64,000 nucleotides of DNA from Sedimenticola sp. (lineage in GTDB: Bacteria > Pseudomonadota > Gammaproteobacteria > Chromatiales > Chromatiaceae): NCBI GenBank assembly GCA_027068915.1, contig JAMOLT010000050.1:1-64000 (forward strand), written 5' to 3'. Each line of letters opens with the position of its first letter. Positions within the stretch are counted from its first letter, which is position 1. The translations under genes were made by a program, and so were the position numbers. This document shows, one piece after another, positions 11,275 through 19,901 of the stretch. The notes beneath the pieces were generated by a model, which had not been told where the DNA came from, did no database searches, and saw nothing but the letters and a program-made list of their open reading frames with translations.

Positions 11275-12636
11275 ATGAAACTGGGCATCGTCATTCTCGC
11301 AGCAGGGCAGGGCACAAGAATGAAGTCCAGCCTGCCCAAAGTGCTGCATCTTTTGGCGGGGCGTCCCCTGCTTGCTCATGTACTCGAAACCGCGTTGTCT
11401 TTGCAGCCGGAGAAAACCGTGGTGGTGTATGGCCATGGCGGGGAGCAGGTTCGGGATGCCATCGATGAACCTGATGTGCTTTGGGTAGAGCAAAGTGAGC
11501 GATTGGGCACGGGCCATGCAGTACAGCAGGCCATGCCGTTGTTGCAGGACATGGACAAGGTGCTGGTGCTGTATGGCGATGTGCCTCTGATCCGGAAAGA
11601 AAGCCTGCAAAAGCTCATCGGCAATGCGCAATCCGGCGTGGGGTTGATGACACTTACCCTGAAAGACCCAGCCCGTTATGGGCGCATCCAACGCGATCCC
11701 TCCGGCAAGGTGCAATGCATCGTGGAGCAGAAAGATGCTTCTCCGGAACAACTGGCCATCAAAGAAATCAACACCGGTATTATGCTGGTGGATACCCCTC
11801 ATCTGCAACAGTGGCTGCAGGAACTTTCCCCGAAAAACGCCCAGAGTGAATACTATCTCACCGACATCATTGCCATGGCGGTGCGCGATGGCGTGGACGT
11901 GCATGTCACCCAGCCCGGGAATGCGGTTGAGGCGGAGGGCATCAATGACCGCCCGCAGCTTGCCTTCCTGGAGCGGGTGCTGCAACGCTGGCAGGCAGAG
12001 GCGCTGATGCGTGATGGCGTAACCCTGCTGGATCCCGCCCGCTTTGATCTGCGTGGCAACCTGGCAGCAGGAACAGATGTGACTCTGGATGTAAACGTGA
12101 TCATCGAAGGCCAGGTCGTGTTGGGCAGTGGTGTTTCCATTGGCGCAAACACCGTCCTGCGCAATGTGCAGGTGGCTGACAACGTGTGCATTCGCGAGAA
12201 CTGCGTGATAGAAGATGCAGTTATCGGTACAAGCAGCACCATCGGGCCGTTTTCGCGCATCCGTCCCGGTACCCGCCTTGCCGATGGCGCCCATGTGGGC
12301 AATTTCGTGGAAATCAAGAATTCCAGCATTGGACCTGGCTCCAAAATCAACCATCTGAGCTATATTGGCGACACGCAAATGGGCGCTGGCGTCAATATCG
12401 GCGCAGGCACCATCACCTGCAATTACGATGGCGCCTACAAGCATCAGACGACCATAGGAGACAAAGCCTTCATCGGCTCCAATGCAGCTTTGGTGGCCCC
12501 GGTGTGTATTGGTGAAAATGCTACCATTGGTGCAGGCTCCGTCATCGCAAAAGATGCGGCAGCGGGTGAGCTGGCTGTGGCGCGAGGCAAACAGATAACC
12601 ATCAAGGGCTGGAAGCGGCCTGTAAAGGAGAAGTAG
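11275..12636 (+). CDS. glmU: bifunctional GlmU: glucosamine-1-phosphate acetyltransferase / UDP-GlcNAc pyrophosphorylase
   Basis: The 453-residue enzyme makes UDP-N-acetylglucosamine for peptidoglycan and LPS. The N-terminal nucleotidyltransferase signature LAAGQGTRMKSSLPKVLH is at about residues 8-25. From about residue 250 the protein is a left-handed beta helix of hexapeptide repeats. The acetyltransferase core includes GNFVEIKNSSIGPGSKINHLSYIGD and GAGTITCNYDG. It is followed one base later by glmS, which supplies the earlier pathway step. Confidence 0.97.
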   Translation: MKLGIVILAAGQGTRMKSSLPKVLHLLAGRPLLAHVLETALSLQPEKTVVVYGHGGEQVRDAIDEPDVLWVEQSERLGTGHAVQQAMPLLQDMDKVLVLYGDVPLIRKESLQKLIGNAQSGVGLMTLTLKDPARYGRIQRDPSGKVQCIVEQKDASPEQLAIKEINTGIMLVDTPHLQQWLQELSPKNAQSEYYLTDIIAMAVRDGVDVHVTQPGNAVEAEGINDRPQLAFLERVLQRWQAEALMRDGVTLLDPARFDLRGNLAAGTDVTLDVNVIIEGQVVLGSGVSIGANTVLRNVQVADNVCIRENCVIEDAVIGTSSTIGPFSRIRPGTRLADGAHVGNFVEIKNSSIGPGSKINHLSYIGDTQMGAGVNIGAGTITCNYDGAYKHQTTIGDKAFIGSNAALVAPVCIGENATIGAGSVIAKDAAAGELAVARGKQITIKGWKRPVKEK

Positions 12637-12637
12637 C

Positions 12638-14464
12638 ATGTGCGGAATTGTTGGCGCCATCGGGCATCGGGATATTACCCCCGTACTCATGGAAGGGCTG
12701 AAGCGCCTGGAATACCGCGGCTATGATTCGGCCGGCATCGCCATCCGGGATGCGAATGGGCACATGCAACGCATTCGCTCCGTAGGCAAGGTCGCATCCC
12801 TGCAGGAACGCCTGGCGGAAGCCCCCATTGTTGGCGAGCTGGGCATCGCCCATACCCGCTGGGCCACCCACGGCATCCCCGCAGAGCGCAATGCACACCC
12901 GCATATGAGCGGCGAGCGCGTGGCCGTGGTGCACAATGGCATCATCGAAAACCATGCAGAACTGCGTGCTGAACTGGAAGCAGACGGCTATCGCTTTGTT
13001 TCAGAAACAGATACAGAGGTCATTGCCCACCTGCTGGCGCGGGCGCTGAAAACCGAGCCTGATTTCCCCAGCGCCTTCCGTGCGGTTACCTCACGTCTGG
13101 TCGGCGCCTACGCTCTGGCCGCCTCCAGCCCGGATGATCCCGACCGGATTGTAGTGGCGCGGGCCGGCAGTCCGTTGGTTATCGGCGTGGGCAAAGGCGA
13201 ACATTTTATCGCTTCGGATGTCTTCGCCCTGTTGCCGGAAACCCAGGATTTTATCTTTCTGCAAGAAGGCGATCTGGCCGAAATCTACAGGGATCATGTA
13301 AGGATTTTTGACCAGGATGGTGCGGAGGTAGAGCGGCCCGTCAGCTCTTCCCAACTTGATGCCAGCGCAGTGGACAAGGGTTCTTACCGCCACTACATGC
13401 TCAAGGAAATATTCGAGCAGCCCGGAGTGGTGGCAGAGACCCTGGAAGGGCGCATCCACAAGGGACGGTTGTTGGTAGAAAGTTTCGGCCACGAAACCAC
13501 CGCCCTGTTGGATAAAACAGAACAGGTGCACATCATCGCCTGCGGCACCAGCTATCATGCCGGCCTGGTCGCCCGCTACTGGTTTGAAGATATCGGCATA
13601 CCCTGCATGGTCGAGGTGGCCAGCGAATACCGTTATCGCAATGTCGTGGTTCCCCCCAACACCCTGTTTGTCACCATCTCCCAATCCGGTGAAACCGCCG
13701 ATACCCTGGCCGCCCTGCGCGGCTCCCGGGACGAAGGTTATCTGGGCAGCATGGTGATATGCAATGCGCCCGAAAGCTCTCTGGTGCGGGAATCCGATGT
13801 GGCGCTCATGACCCGCGCCGGCAAGGAAATCGGCGTTGCCTCCACCAAGGCCTTCACCACCCAGCTGGTGGCCCTGCGTCTGCTGGTACTGGCCCTGGCC
13901 AAACGCATGGGACAGAGCGTGGAAGAGCAGCGGCTGCTCATCGAAGAGCTGCACGCCTTGCCGCGGCAACTGGAAGTGGCCTTGCGCCTGAACGATGCCA
14001 TTCGCCAGATGGCGGAATCTTTTTCCGACAAGGAACACGCCCTGTTTCTGGGGCGGGGGCCTTTCTATCCCATTGCCATGGAAGGAGCGCTAAAGCTCAA
14101 GGAAATCTCCTACATCCATGCCGAAGCCTATCCCGCCGGCGAACTGAAACATGGCCCCCTGGCCCTGGTGGACGAAAAAATGCCAGTGGTCTGCGCCCTG
14201 CCCAACGACCCCCTGCTGGACAAGGTGCTGTCCAATCTGCAGGAAGTGCGCGCCCGGGGAGGGGAGCTGTTCCTGTTCAGCGACCAGGCCGTGAATATCG
14301 GGCTGGACAAATACCAGTCCCTTACCCTGGCGGACATCAACCCCAGCACCGCACCAATCGTCTATACCATCCCCCTGCAACTGCTTGCCTACCACGTCGC
14401 CGTACTCAAGGGCACGGATGTCGATCAGCCACGCAATCTGGCGAAATCAGTGACGGTGGAGTAG
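12638..14464 (+). CDS. glmS: glutamine-fructose-6-phosphate aminotransferase
   Basis: The 608-residue enzyme converts fructose-6-phosphate and glutamine to glucosamine-6-phosphate. C2 of MCGIVGAIGH is the glutaminase nucleophile after Met removal. The glutaminase motifs HTRWATHG and HNGIIENH are present. Two SIS isomerase domains follow, with CGTSYHAG, SQSGETADT and the C-terminal DVDQPRNLAKSVTVE. The last motif is the one whose coding sequence TnsD recognises in other bacteria. A ribosome site AAAGGAG (12624-12630) lies at the end of glmU, so the two genes are coupled. Confidence 0.98.
   Translation: MCGIVGAIGHRDITPVLMEGLKRLEYRGYDSAGIAIRDANGHMQRIRSVGKVASLQERLAEAPIVGELGIAHTRWATHGIPAERNAHPHMSGERVAVVHNGIIENHAELRAELEADGYRFVSETDTEVIAHLLARALKTEPDFPSAFRAVTSRLVGAYALAASSPDDPDRIVVARAGSPLVIGVGKGEHFIASDVFALLPETQDFIFLQEGDLAEIYRDHVRIFDQDGAEVERPVSSSQLDASAVDKGSYRHYMLKEIFEQPGVVAETLEGRIHKGRLLVESFGHETTALLDKTEQVHIIACGTSYHAGLVARYWFEDIGIPCMVEVASEYRYRNVVVPPNTLFVTISQSGETADTLAALRGSRDEGYLGSMVICNAPESSLVRESDVALMTRAGKEIGVASTKAFTTQLVALRLLVLALAKRMGQSVEEQRLLIEELHALPRQLEVALRLNDAIRQMAESFSDKEHALFLGRGPFYPIAMEGALKLKEISYIHAEAYPAGELKHGPLALVDEKMPVVCALPNDPLLDKVLSNLQEVRARGGELFLFSDQAVNIGLDKYQSLTLADINPSTAPIVYTIPLQLLAYHVAVLKGTDVDQPRNLAKSVTVE
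14405..14464 (+). other. candidate attTn7 recognition region (3' end of glmS)
   Basis: In bacteria with Tn7-like elements, the TnsD-type targeting protein binds the last few dozen coding bases of glmS, and insertion follows about 25 bases past the stop codon. Here the conserved coding block (TDVDQPRNLAKSVTVE) is intact, and accessory DNA begins directly after the stop. The site is inferred from position and knowledge of Tn7; binding is not visible in sequence. Confidence 0.5.
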
Positions 14465-14476
14465 TTGGTTTTGTTG

Positions 14477-14545
14477 TTTGGTGAGAATTATTTGGTGAGA
14501 ATAAAGTCGTAAGAGAGTTATCCACAGGGAATAATAAAGTCGTAA
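14477..14545. mobile_element. putative Tn7-like transposon end with TnsB-site-like repeats
   Basis: The 13-base word AATAAAGTCGTAA occurs twice in direct orientation (14500-14512 and 14533-14545, 33 bases apart). The 12-base word TTTGGTGAGAAT also occurs twice (14477-14488 and 14491-14502), and its second copy runs into the first AATAAAGTCGTAA. The TnsB sites in the ends of Tn7, as I know them, contain AATAAAGTCTTAA, which differs at one base. The repeats lie 13-81 bases after the glmS stop, where a Tn7 end belongs. I could not fix the exact terminus (no clear TGTGGG), and I found no matching opposite end before 18.2 kb. Confidence 0.5.
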
Positions 14546-14684
14546 TATCAGATTTCCCAAAAAATGGGTGTGCCCTTGTAGTTTGGAAGAGCTAGCAATA
14601 TCGGTATGCGTGATACTGTGGCAGATAGATTGATATTGATAAAAAGTATATATATATAAACTATGGTGGGAATCGGCGTATATC

Positions 14685-16187
14685 ATGTTCAGCGAGGAAA
14701 GGTATTTTGTTGAATACAAGAAGATTCGCAATCGCTTTAGAAAGTATCGATATGTTGATCTATTTCACCTAGGGTTACATCACCTTCACTCACCATCCAA
14801 GAGTTCCCTTCAGGCCATAGAGAAACTACCATGGGTAGTTATGTTGTTGTTTAAATGGATGTTGTTGGATGATCAATACCCTAACTCTCGAGGGAAAACT
14901 GTTTCACAAGCAATTCTTGATCGCCTACTGTCAGATATCCATCATCTGTCTACTAAAGCGGGACTGCCCAGCCAATATGCTCATCATGTGATTTTCATGC
15001 GAAAGCTAGCGAATCAACAGATACTGTATCAGGAAGAAATGCGATTTACTTGCTTGGCAAGAGAAAAAATACTGTTTTCTGGTTTGCCAGAGAAGCACCA
15101 AATCGGAAAAATGTTTTTCAATATTACGGGTCTTCATATTCCACAATATGTAGAGTTGATGGCAGCTCTATTAGTTCAAATGCATGAGAGTATTGATGAT
15201 CCGTTAATCAAGACAGAGTGGTTTGAACCTCTTGGGTCCAAATACCCCCAGGAAATTCTGGAGCGGTTTTTTCTTACCATCTCCAAAGATCTTGACGACG
15301 TCAGGCAGGCGCTATTAGCACTGGACAACGGCAGGCGCTTAGCGAATGAATACTATGAGGTTACGCCATTTGTCAGGTTTCCCTTAATTACTGCTGAAAA
15401 TGATCATCTGATTACTTCCAAGTTTATCTTATACCGATGTGCTGAATCATTTGTCTATGACACGTTAAGGGAGTGGAATGCGGATAAATTTATGGCAAAG
15501 TTCGGTAGGATATTTGAGGCTTATGTTGAAAGGGTATTGAAACTTACCCATCTGCCTTATCGTACAGAAATTCAATTGATGCAACTACTGGGGCCTTCCG
15601 GATTGCAGATTGACTTTCTTGTGGAAGAAGAATCGGCAAATATCTTTATTGATGCCAAGGGCGTGGAAATGTCCCGCAAAGGGCAAACTACCCACTCCCC
15701 ATCCACCATTAGAAGCGCCACGAAAACTTCCATATTGAAAGCGATTAAGCAAGCACACGCTGTGCTAAAAAAAATGGCTGATTCGACGGGGCAAGGTCTG
15801 GCTGCGGATAAGCATAACTATCTGCTTATTATCACATACAAGGAATTCTTCTTGCGGAATGGCGCAACCTACTATGATGCAGTTGCCAAATCAGATATGG
15901 ATCAGATTTACGCTAAACATGAAAACTATCCAGCCATTCTCGCAGAAAATATCTATTTTATTGCCATTGATGAATTTGATATCCTTTGCCAGACCATCGG
16001 TTCCCGTAAACTAAGTCTTGCCAAGATCCTCGCTACTTTCCGAGCCAATGACAGTGATCCTCACACCAGTAAATTTACTTTCCGCCAGCGTCTATCAAAT
16101 TTAGGGGTAGATCCAGAAATACCTGAGCACTTGGATGTTCCTGGTTTAATGAGTTCTTTGGAGTTAATACTGGATTCTGCGACTTGA
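14685..16187 (+). CDS. orphan 500-aa protein with PD-(D/E)XK-nuclease-like C-terminal region
   Basis: I do not recognise the family. Residues 1-250 are mostly helical, with no signal peptide. From about residue 270 there is a restriction-nuclease-like signature: FGRIFEAYVERVL (E278/E282), then QIDFLV (D310), then IFIDAKG (D323-x-K325), then a helix with AIKQAH. This order, E - D - DxK - Q, is the PD-(D/E)XK pattern. The gene is visibly AT-richer than the glmS and sulP regions, and its codon use differs. It follows an AT-rich leader (run of TATATATA at 14648-14657). Sitting as a single gene after the glmS transposon-like end, it looks like mobile cargo; a role in phage or plasmid defence is possible but unproven. 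Weak ribosome site; ATG 14685 is the first start in a long open frame. Confidence 0.7.
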   Translation: MFSEERYFVEYKKIRNRFRKYRYVDLFHLGLHHLHSPSKSSLQAIEKLPWVVMLLFKWMLLDDQYPNSRGKTVSQAILDRLLSDIHHLSTKAGLPSQYAHHVIFMRKLANQQILYQEEMRFTCLAREKILFSGLPEKHQIGKMFFNITGLHIPQYVELMAALLVQMHESIDDPLIKTEWFEPLGSKYPQEILERFFLTISKDLDDVRQALLALDNGRRLANEYYEVTPFVRFPLITAENDHLITSKFILYRCAESFVYDTLREWNADKFMAKFGRIFEAYVERVLKLTHLPYRTEIQLMQLLGPSGLQIDFLVEEESANIFIDAKGVEMSRKGQTTHSPSTIRSATKTSILKAIKQAHAVLKKMADSTGQGLAADKHNYLLIITYKEFFLRNGATYYDAVAKSDMDQIYAKHENYPAILAENIYFIAIDEFDILCQTIGSRKLSLAKILATFRANDSDPHTSKFTFRQRLSNLGVDPEIPEHLDVPGLMSSLELILDSAT

Positions 16188-16219
16188 TGATATAGCTGTA
16201 TGTTTGTTCTGGTGGTGGA

Positions 16220-16370
16220 TCAAATACCATAGATTACTGATGCATCAGTGTCACCCCGATTGTCTTCAATACTGGACCATAGCTCAATTAAATTTGAACC
16301 ATCGGTTTGGTCTATCCATTGATAGAGGCGACATTTCCAGAAGTTCCATCCCTCCGTGTGGATACGGAAC
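16220..16370 (-). pseudogene. C-terminal remnant of an unknown gene cut by the IS element
   Basis: On the minus strand a frame reads from the IS boundary to TGA at 16222-16220, giving about 50 residues such as EGWNFWKCRLYQWIDQ and SSIEDNRGDTDASVIYG. The amino-acid mix looks like real protein, unlike the plus-strand frames here. There is no start codon, and upstream (at 16381-16379) the frame meets a stop inside the IS. I read it as the 3' end of a gene whose remainder was lost or displaced by the insertion. Product unknown. Confidence 0.35.
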
Positions 16371-16403
16371 GTGTCAACCTAATTTGAACCAGCTCTTTTA
16401 CAA

Positions 16404-17337
16404 TTAACGTATATTTGCCCTGGGTAGGGTTGGAAAGTTCACACCGGATTCTGGTGTGTGGTTTCCCTCCTTGATCACCGGATTGATATACACATGCTCC
16501 GGGGGCATCTTCACCTTGGGCGGCCCTTGGACAAAGCGTTCCGGATGACGCCGGTAAGCCTCATCCATTGCAGTTTGCTGTCGTTTGGCAAGCACTTGGT
16601 GCTCTCCGGTAAATACCTGCTGCGGTGTAAAGCCATTGAGTGCGCTGTGGTGATGATCTTCGTTGTACCAACGCACATAGTCCTGACACCAATGCTGCGC
16701 GTGTGCATAGTCGTCGAACCTTCTCGGGTAATCCGGTTGATATTTCAGCGTCTTGAACTGGGCTTCACTCATGGCATTGTCATTGCTGACCCGAGGGCGG
16801 CTATGACTGGCGGTAATGGCCAATTCGGATAACAGATCCAGATAGCAATGTGCCGTCATGGGGGCGCCACGATCCTGATGCAGGGTGAGTGTATTTGATG
16901 AAATTTCATAGCGTTGTGCCGCTTCCAGCATGAGTTGACCGGCTAGGCCGCTGTTGTCGGCGCTCTCCCTGCTGGTTTTCGCTACGCAGCAAGCGGTGCA
17001 TGGTACTGATGGAACACAGATACCGCCCCTGGTCCAATAGGTCATAATAAATTTCTGCGGGCGGTTGGTTGCAATACGCATCACTGTTCATCAGTGACAA
17101 TACCTTTTGCCGCTCAGCCAAGTCCAATGCCCGCGCCTGTTGAGTGGCTTTTCGTCGGTGTGACAGCGGTTTGGGCGGCCCGCAGAAGGCGGCGCGATGC
17201 AACTGATTTCTCAAGGTATTTCTACAAACAGCCAAGGCATCGCATGCCTTCCGTTGTGACAGATGTACTGGCAAATCCTGCTGCAACAGACTCATGACGA
17301 GCCCTCGCGTTCGGCCTGCTCGATCAGTGCCAAGGCT
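16404..17337 (-). pseudogene. IS3-family transposase OrfB, inactivated by internal deletion
   Basis: The N-terminal part (from about 17337, after the A8 slip site) reads RKACDALAVCRNTLRNQL and DQGRYLCSISTMHRLLR, the usual OrfB start. Around 16960-16985 the reading jumps frame: the previous frame runs into a non-homologous tail, and a second frame, open to 16404, continues with RESADNSGLAGQLM, LHQDRGAPM (second catalytic Asp) and NDNAMSEAQFKTLKY (catalytic Glu). The stretch holding the first catalytic Asp (a W-x-D-I-T block in relatives) is absent. A deletion of roughly 100 codons, not a multiple of three bases, explains both facts. The protein cannot be active. Confidence 0.8.
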
Positions 17338-17699
17338 TTTTTTTGAAGTTCCAGGCAACTGTCTTTCACGAGCAATTGTTTTTTGAGACGGGCATTTTCC
17401 TTTTCCAGTTGCTCGATCCGGCGCTGCTCCGGCGTTTTGACGGCAGCAGGCCCTGGCTGGGACTTGCTCAAGCCCTTTACGCCTTGGTTTTCAAATTCCC
17501 GTCGCCACTGGGCCAGTTGATTGGAATACAGCTTTTCACGACGCAACAAGGCACCCAACTCACCATGTTTACAAGCTGCGGCCTGTTGTAAGATGGATAA
17601 CTTGTAATCCACAGTGAAAGTGCGGCGCGTGCGCTTTTCCAGTTGGGGATCAGGGCGGACTTCCTGGGTCTTGGCAGTATCGGGTTTTGGCATCTTCAA
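17292..17699 (-). CDS. IS3-family transposase OrfA (helix-turn-helix)
   Basis: The 135-residue protein has an N-terminal helix-turn-helix (FTVDYKLSILQQAAACKHGELGALLRREKLYSNQLAQWRRE) and a C-terminal leucine-zipper coil (IEQLEKENARLKKQLLVKD). This is the DNA-binding half of IS3-type transposases. Near its end an A8-G run on the minus strand (17344-17337) is a typical slippery site for the -1 frameshift that makes OrfAB, and the orfB frame is indeed -1 relative to orfA. The gene itself is intact, but its partner is not. Confidence 0.85.
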   Translation of the reverse strand: MKMPKPDTAKTQEVRPDPQLEKRTRRTFTVDYKLSILQQAAACKHGELGALLRREKLYSNQLAQWRREFENQGVKGLSKSQPGPAAVKTPEQRRIEQLEKENARLKKQLLVKDSCLELQKKALALIEQAEREGSS

Positions 17700-17777
17700 G
17701 CTCCTTTCGCCCTGAAATCGATGTTATCTCACAATAGCATGGCTCAGGCTTAGGTTGACACACAGGGCCTGAGATAG

Positions 17778-18089
17778 GCAGTTCTGAACGATTTGCGCAC
17801 CGCAGGCATTTAGCAGGCGCACAAGAAGGCTCAGTTGGGTGGTTGGAACCCGGACTCAGCATTGGGGCTCGATCCATTCCGATACCTGGAGGGGCCGGCT
17901 GCTGATCTGGCTAGCCGTGGAGTGATTGTGGTATCCCCTGTTTCAGGGTGATGGAAGATGCGACCAAAACTAGATCGGTATGACCTGCCTGCGAGGTATT
18001 CCCTGATCGTTTCCATTCGTGCACCAGAAGTCGATGTGGAGATTTACTCCGCTATTGAGAATAAGGTGAAGACGGAGGTGGAAGTCTGA
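17778..18089 (+). pseudogene. remnant of an S8 (subtilase) family peptidase C-terminus with in-frame stops
   Basis: One plus-strand frame reads GGWNPDSALGLDPFRYLEG, GPAADLASRGVIVVSPVSG, stop, WKMRPKLDRYDLPARYSLI and VSIRAPEVDVEIYSAIENKV to TGA 18087-18089. I recall intracellular-type S8 peptidases ending in blocks of the form AADLA-R-x-I-A-x-x-P-V-x-GWWK, then RYSLIVSI-TPE-x-x-V-D-x-Y. If so, TGA 17949-17951 replaces the first of two Trp codons (TGG TGG), and TAG codons at 17811-17813 and 17775-17777 are further lesions. The part from ATG 17958 (43 codons) could be translated alone but has little reason to be. The rest of the gene is missing at the IS side. Confidence 0.45.
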
Positions 18090-18183
18090 ACTACTACACC
18101 TGATCTTTTCCTGTATCAATAACCATGGTTCGGGCGGTCAAAGTCTACCATGCCATATTGCCGGTATATACCTGGATGAAACC

Positions 18184-19755
18184 TTATCCTTTTGCTTCAA
18201 AGTCTTTCTTGTCCACCGCCAGATGATAGGTGGGATCCTCCATTACATTCACTTCCACCAGGTCGCCTGCCGTTTTCAGCAGCTGGCGGCATTCCGGGCT
18301 GAGGTGTTTGAGATGCAGGCGTTTGTGTTCCCTAAGATAGCGTTCGGCGAGCTTGTCGATGGCTTCGATGGCGGAATGATCGGCGACCCGGGCGTTCTTG
18401 AAATCCACCACTACATCATCCGGATCATTCTTTGGATCGAAGATTTCCTGAAAATGATGCACCGAGGCGAAGAACAGCGGGCCATTCAGTTCATAGACCT
18501 TGCCGCCCATGCGGTTGCTGCGGCTGGTGGCGTTGATATGCTTTGCATGCTGCCAGGCAAAAACCAGCGCAGACAGGATGACGCCGATGATGACCGCAAC
18601 CGCCAGGTCGTAGAATACGGTGATTGCGGCAACCGATATTCCAATGAGGGTGTCTGCGGGCGGGATTTTGCCGATCAGCCGGAAGCTGCACCACTCGAAA
18701 GTGCCGATGACCACCATGAACATGACGCCTACCAGCACCGCGATGGGGATCTGCTCGATGAGGGGCGAGCCGACCAGGATGAAGGACAGCAGGAACAGGG
18801 CGGCACTGATGCCGGACAATCGTCCCCGGCCGCCGGATTTGATGTTGATGATGCTTTGTCCCACCATGGCGCAGCCGCCCATGCCGCCGAACAGACCGGT
18901 GGTGGCGTTGGCAACGCCCTGGCCGATGCACTCGCGGTTGGGCTGGCCCCGGGTTTCGGTGAGTTCGTCCACCAGGTTCAGGGTCAGCAGGCTTTCGATC
19001 AATCCCACCAGAGCCATGATCAGGGCATAGGGAAATACGATTTTCAGGGTTTCCAGGTCAAAGGGAATATCCGGAATATGGAAGCTGGGCAGGCCACCCT
19101 GGATCGACGCCATATCGCCCACGGTTGCCGTGTTCAGGCCAAACCCGAGCGCAACCAGGGTGCCGGCGATAATCGCCACCAGGGTGGAAGGCACTGCCTT
19201 GGTCAGCCTGGGGAGGTATTCGATGATCGCCATGGTCAGGATGATTAGCCCGAGCATGATCATCAATGCCTCGCCGCTGATCCACTGGGCGCTGCCGGCG
19301 GCATCGGTGAGGATGTTTCCACTGGCATCCCGGAGTTTGAACTGATCCAGTTGGGCGATAAAAATTACCAGTGCCAGCCCGTTGACGAAGCCCAGGAACA
19401 CCGGATGGGGCACCAGGCGAATGAACTTGCCCAGCTTCAGCACCCCGAACAGGATCTGGATGGCGCCCGTGAGCACCACGGCGGCGAACAGATACTCCAC
19501 ACCATGTTCCACCACCAGGGATACGATCACCACGGCAATGGCGCCGGTAGCGCCGGTGATCATGCCCGGACGGCCGCCGATCACGGCGGCAATCAGGCCC
19601 ATGATGAAGGCCGCGTACAGGCCCACCAAAGGGGCGACATGGGCGACAAAGGCGAAAGCGACTGCTTCGGGCACCAGCGCCAGGGCGACGGTCAGCCCGG
19701 ACAGGATGTCGTTTTTTGCATTTTGGGGAGAATGCTTGGAGATGATATCGAACAT
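18184..19755 (-). CDS. SulP-family inorganic anion transporter
   Basis: The 523-residue inner-membrane carrier has about 10-14 hydrophobic segments over residues 15-410, followed by a C-terminal STAS domain (about 430-510, with [15 protein letters not shown] and [19 protein letters not shown]). Family motifs include [18 protein letters not shown] and [20 protein letters not shown]. SulP members carry sulfate, bicarbonate or other anions, and the sequence alone does not settle the substrate. In a possible autotroph, bicarbonate uptake is an option. The gene stands alone, divergent from yaaA. Confidence 0.88.
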   Translation of the reverse strand: MFDIISKHSPQNAKNDILSGLTVALALVPEAVAFAFVAHVAPLVGLYAAFIMGLIAAVIGGRPGMITGATGAIAVVIVSLVVEHGVEYLFAAVVLTGAIQILFGVLKLGKFIRLVPHPVFLGFVNGLALVIFIAQLDQFKLRDASGNILTDAAGSAQWISGEALMIMLGLIILTMAIIEYLPRLTKAVPSTLVAIIAGTLVALGFGLNTATVGDMASIQGGLPSFHIPDIPFDLETLKIVFPYALIMALVGLIESLLTLNLVDELTETRGQPNRECIGQGVANATTGLFGGMGGCAMVGQSIINIKSGGRGRLSGISAALFLLSFILVGSPLIEQIPIAVLVGVMFMVVIGTFEWCSFRLIGKIPPADTLIGISVAAITVFYDLAVAVIIGVILSALVFAWQHAKHINATSRSNRMGGKVYELNGPLFFASVHHFQEIFDPKNDPDDVVVDFKNARVADHSAIEAIDKLAERYLREHKRLHLKHLSPECRQLLKTAGDLVEVNVMEDPTYHLAVDKKDFEAKG

Positions 19756-19901
19756 GTGATCGTGTCTTCCCTGGTGGCGCGAGCCGGGTGGTGGGATTCC
19801 TGCACAGACAACCCTGTGGGAAATGGAAAAAAGCGTGCTATTCTAGTCGAAATCCAAGGGGTTGTCCCCGTTGTTTCTTGCTTCAGGAACCACTAATTAG
19901 A

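Larger units (their letters stand above)
16371..17761 (-). mobile_element. defective IS3-family insertion sequence
   Basis: The ends carry an inverted repeat: GTGTCAACCTAA at 16371-16382 and its complement TTAGGTTGACAC at 17750-17761, extending imperfectly inward (TTTGAACCA against GCCTGAGCCA). Between them lie orfA and a broken orfB in the IS3 arrangement on the minus strand. The total of about 1.39 kb is roughly 0.2 kb or more short of a full IS3-type element of this architecture, in line with the deletion inside orfB. I found no clear 3-4 base target duplication, which suggests an old insertion or later rearrangement. Confidence 0.8.

Noticed and set aside
11095-12690. Long open frame (531 codons) on the minus strand across glmU.
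   Set aside because: It is antisense to an intact GlmU, with the His/Ala-rich composition typical of a shadow frame.
14518-14526. Perfect DnaA-box sequence TTATCCACA in the gap after glmS.
   Set aside because: It is a single box between the transposon-end-like repeats, with no cluster of further boxes, so it does not support an origin. Origin-linked genes (parAB, atp) are nearby, but the origin itself is not seen.
16283-16303. AATTTGAACCA at 16287-16297, also present near the IS left end (16382), considered as a second IS end.
   Set aside because: The match is limited to about a dozen AT-rich bases, without the GTGTCAACC terminus, so it is probably chance.
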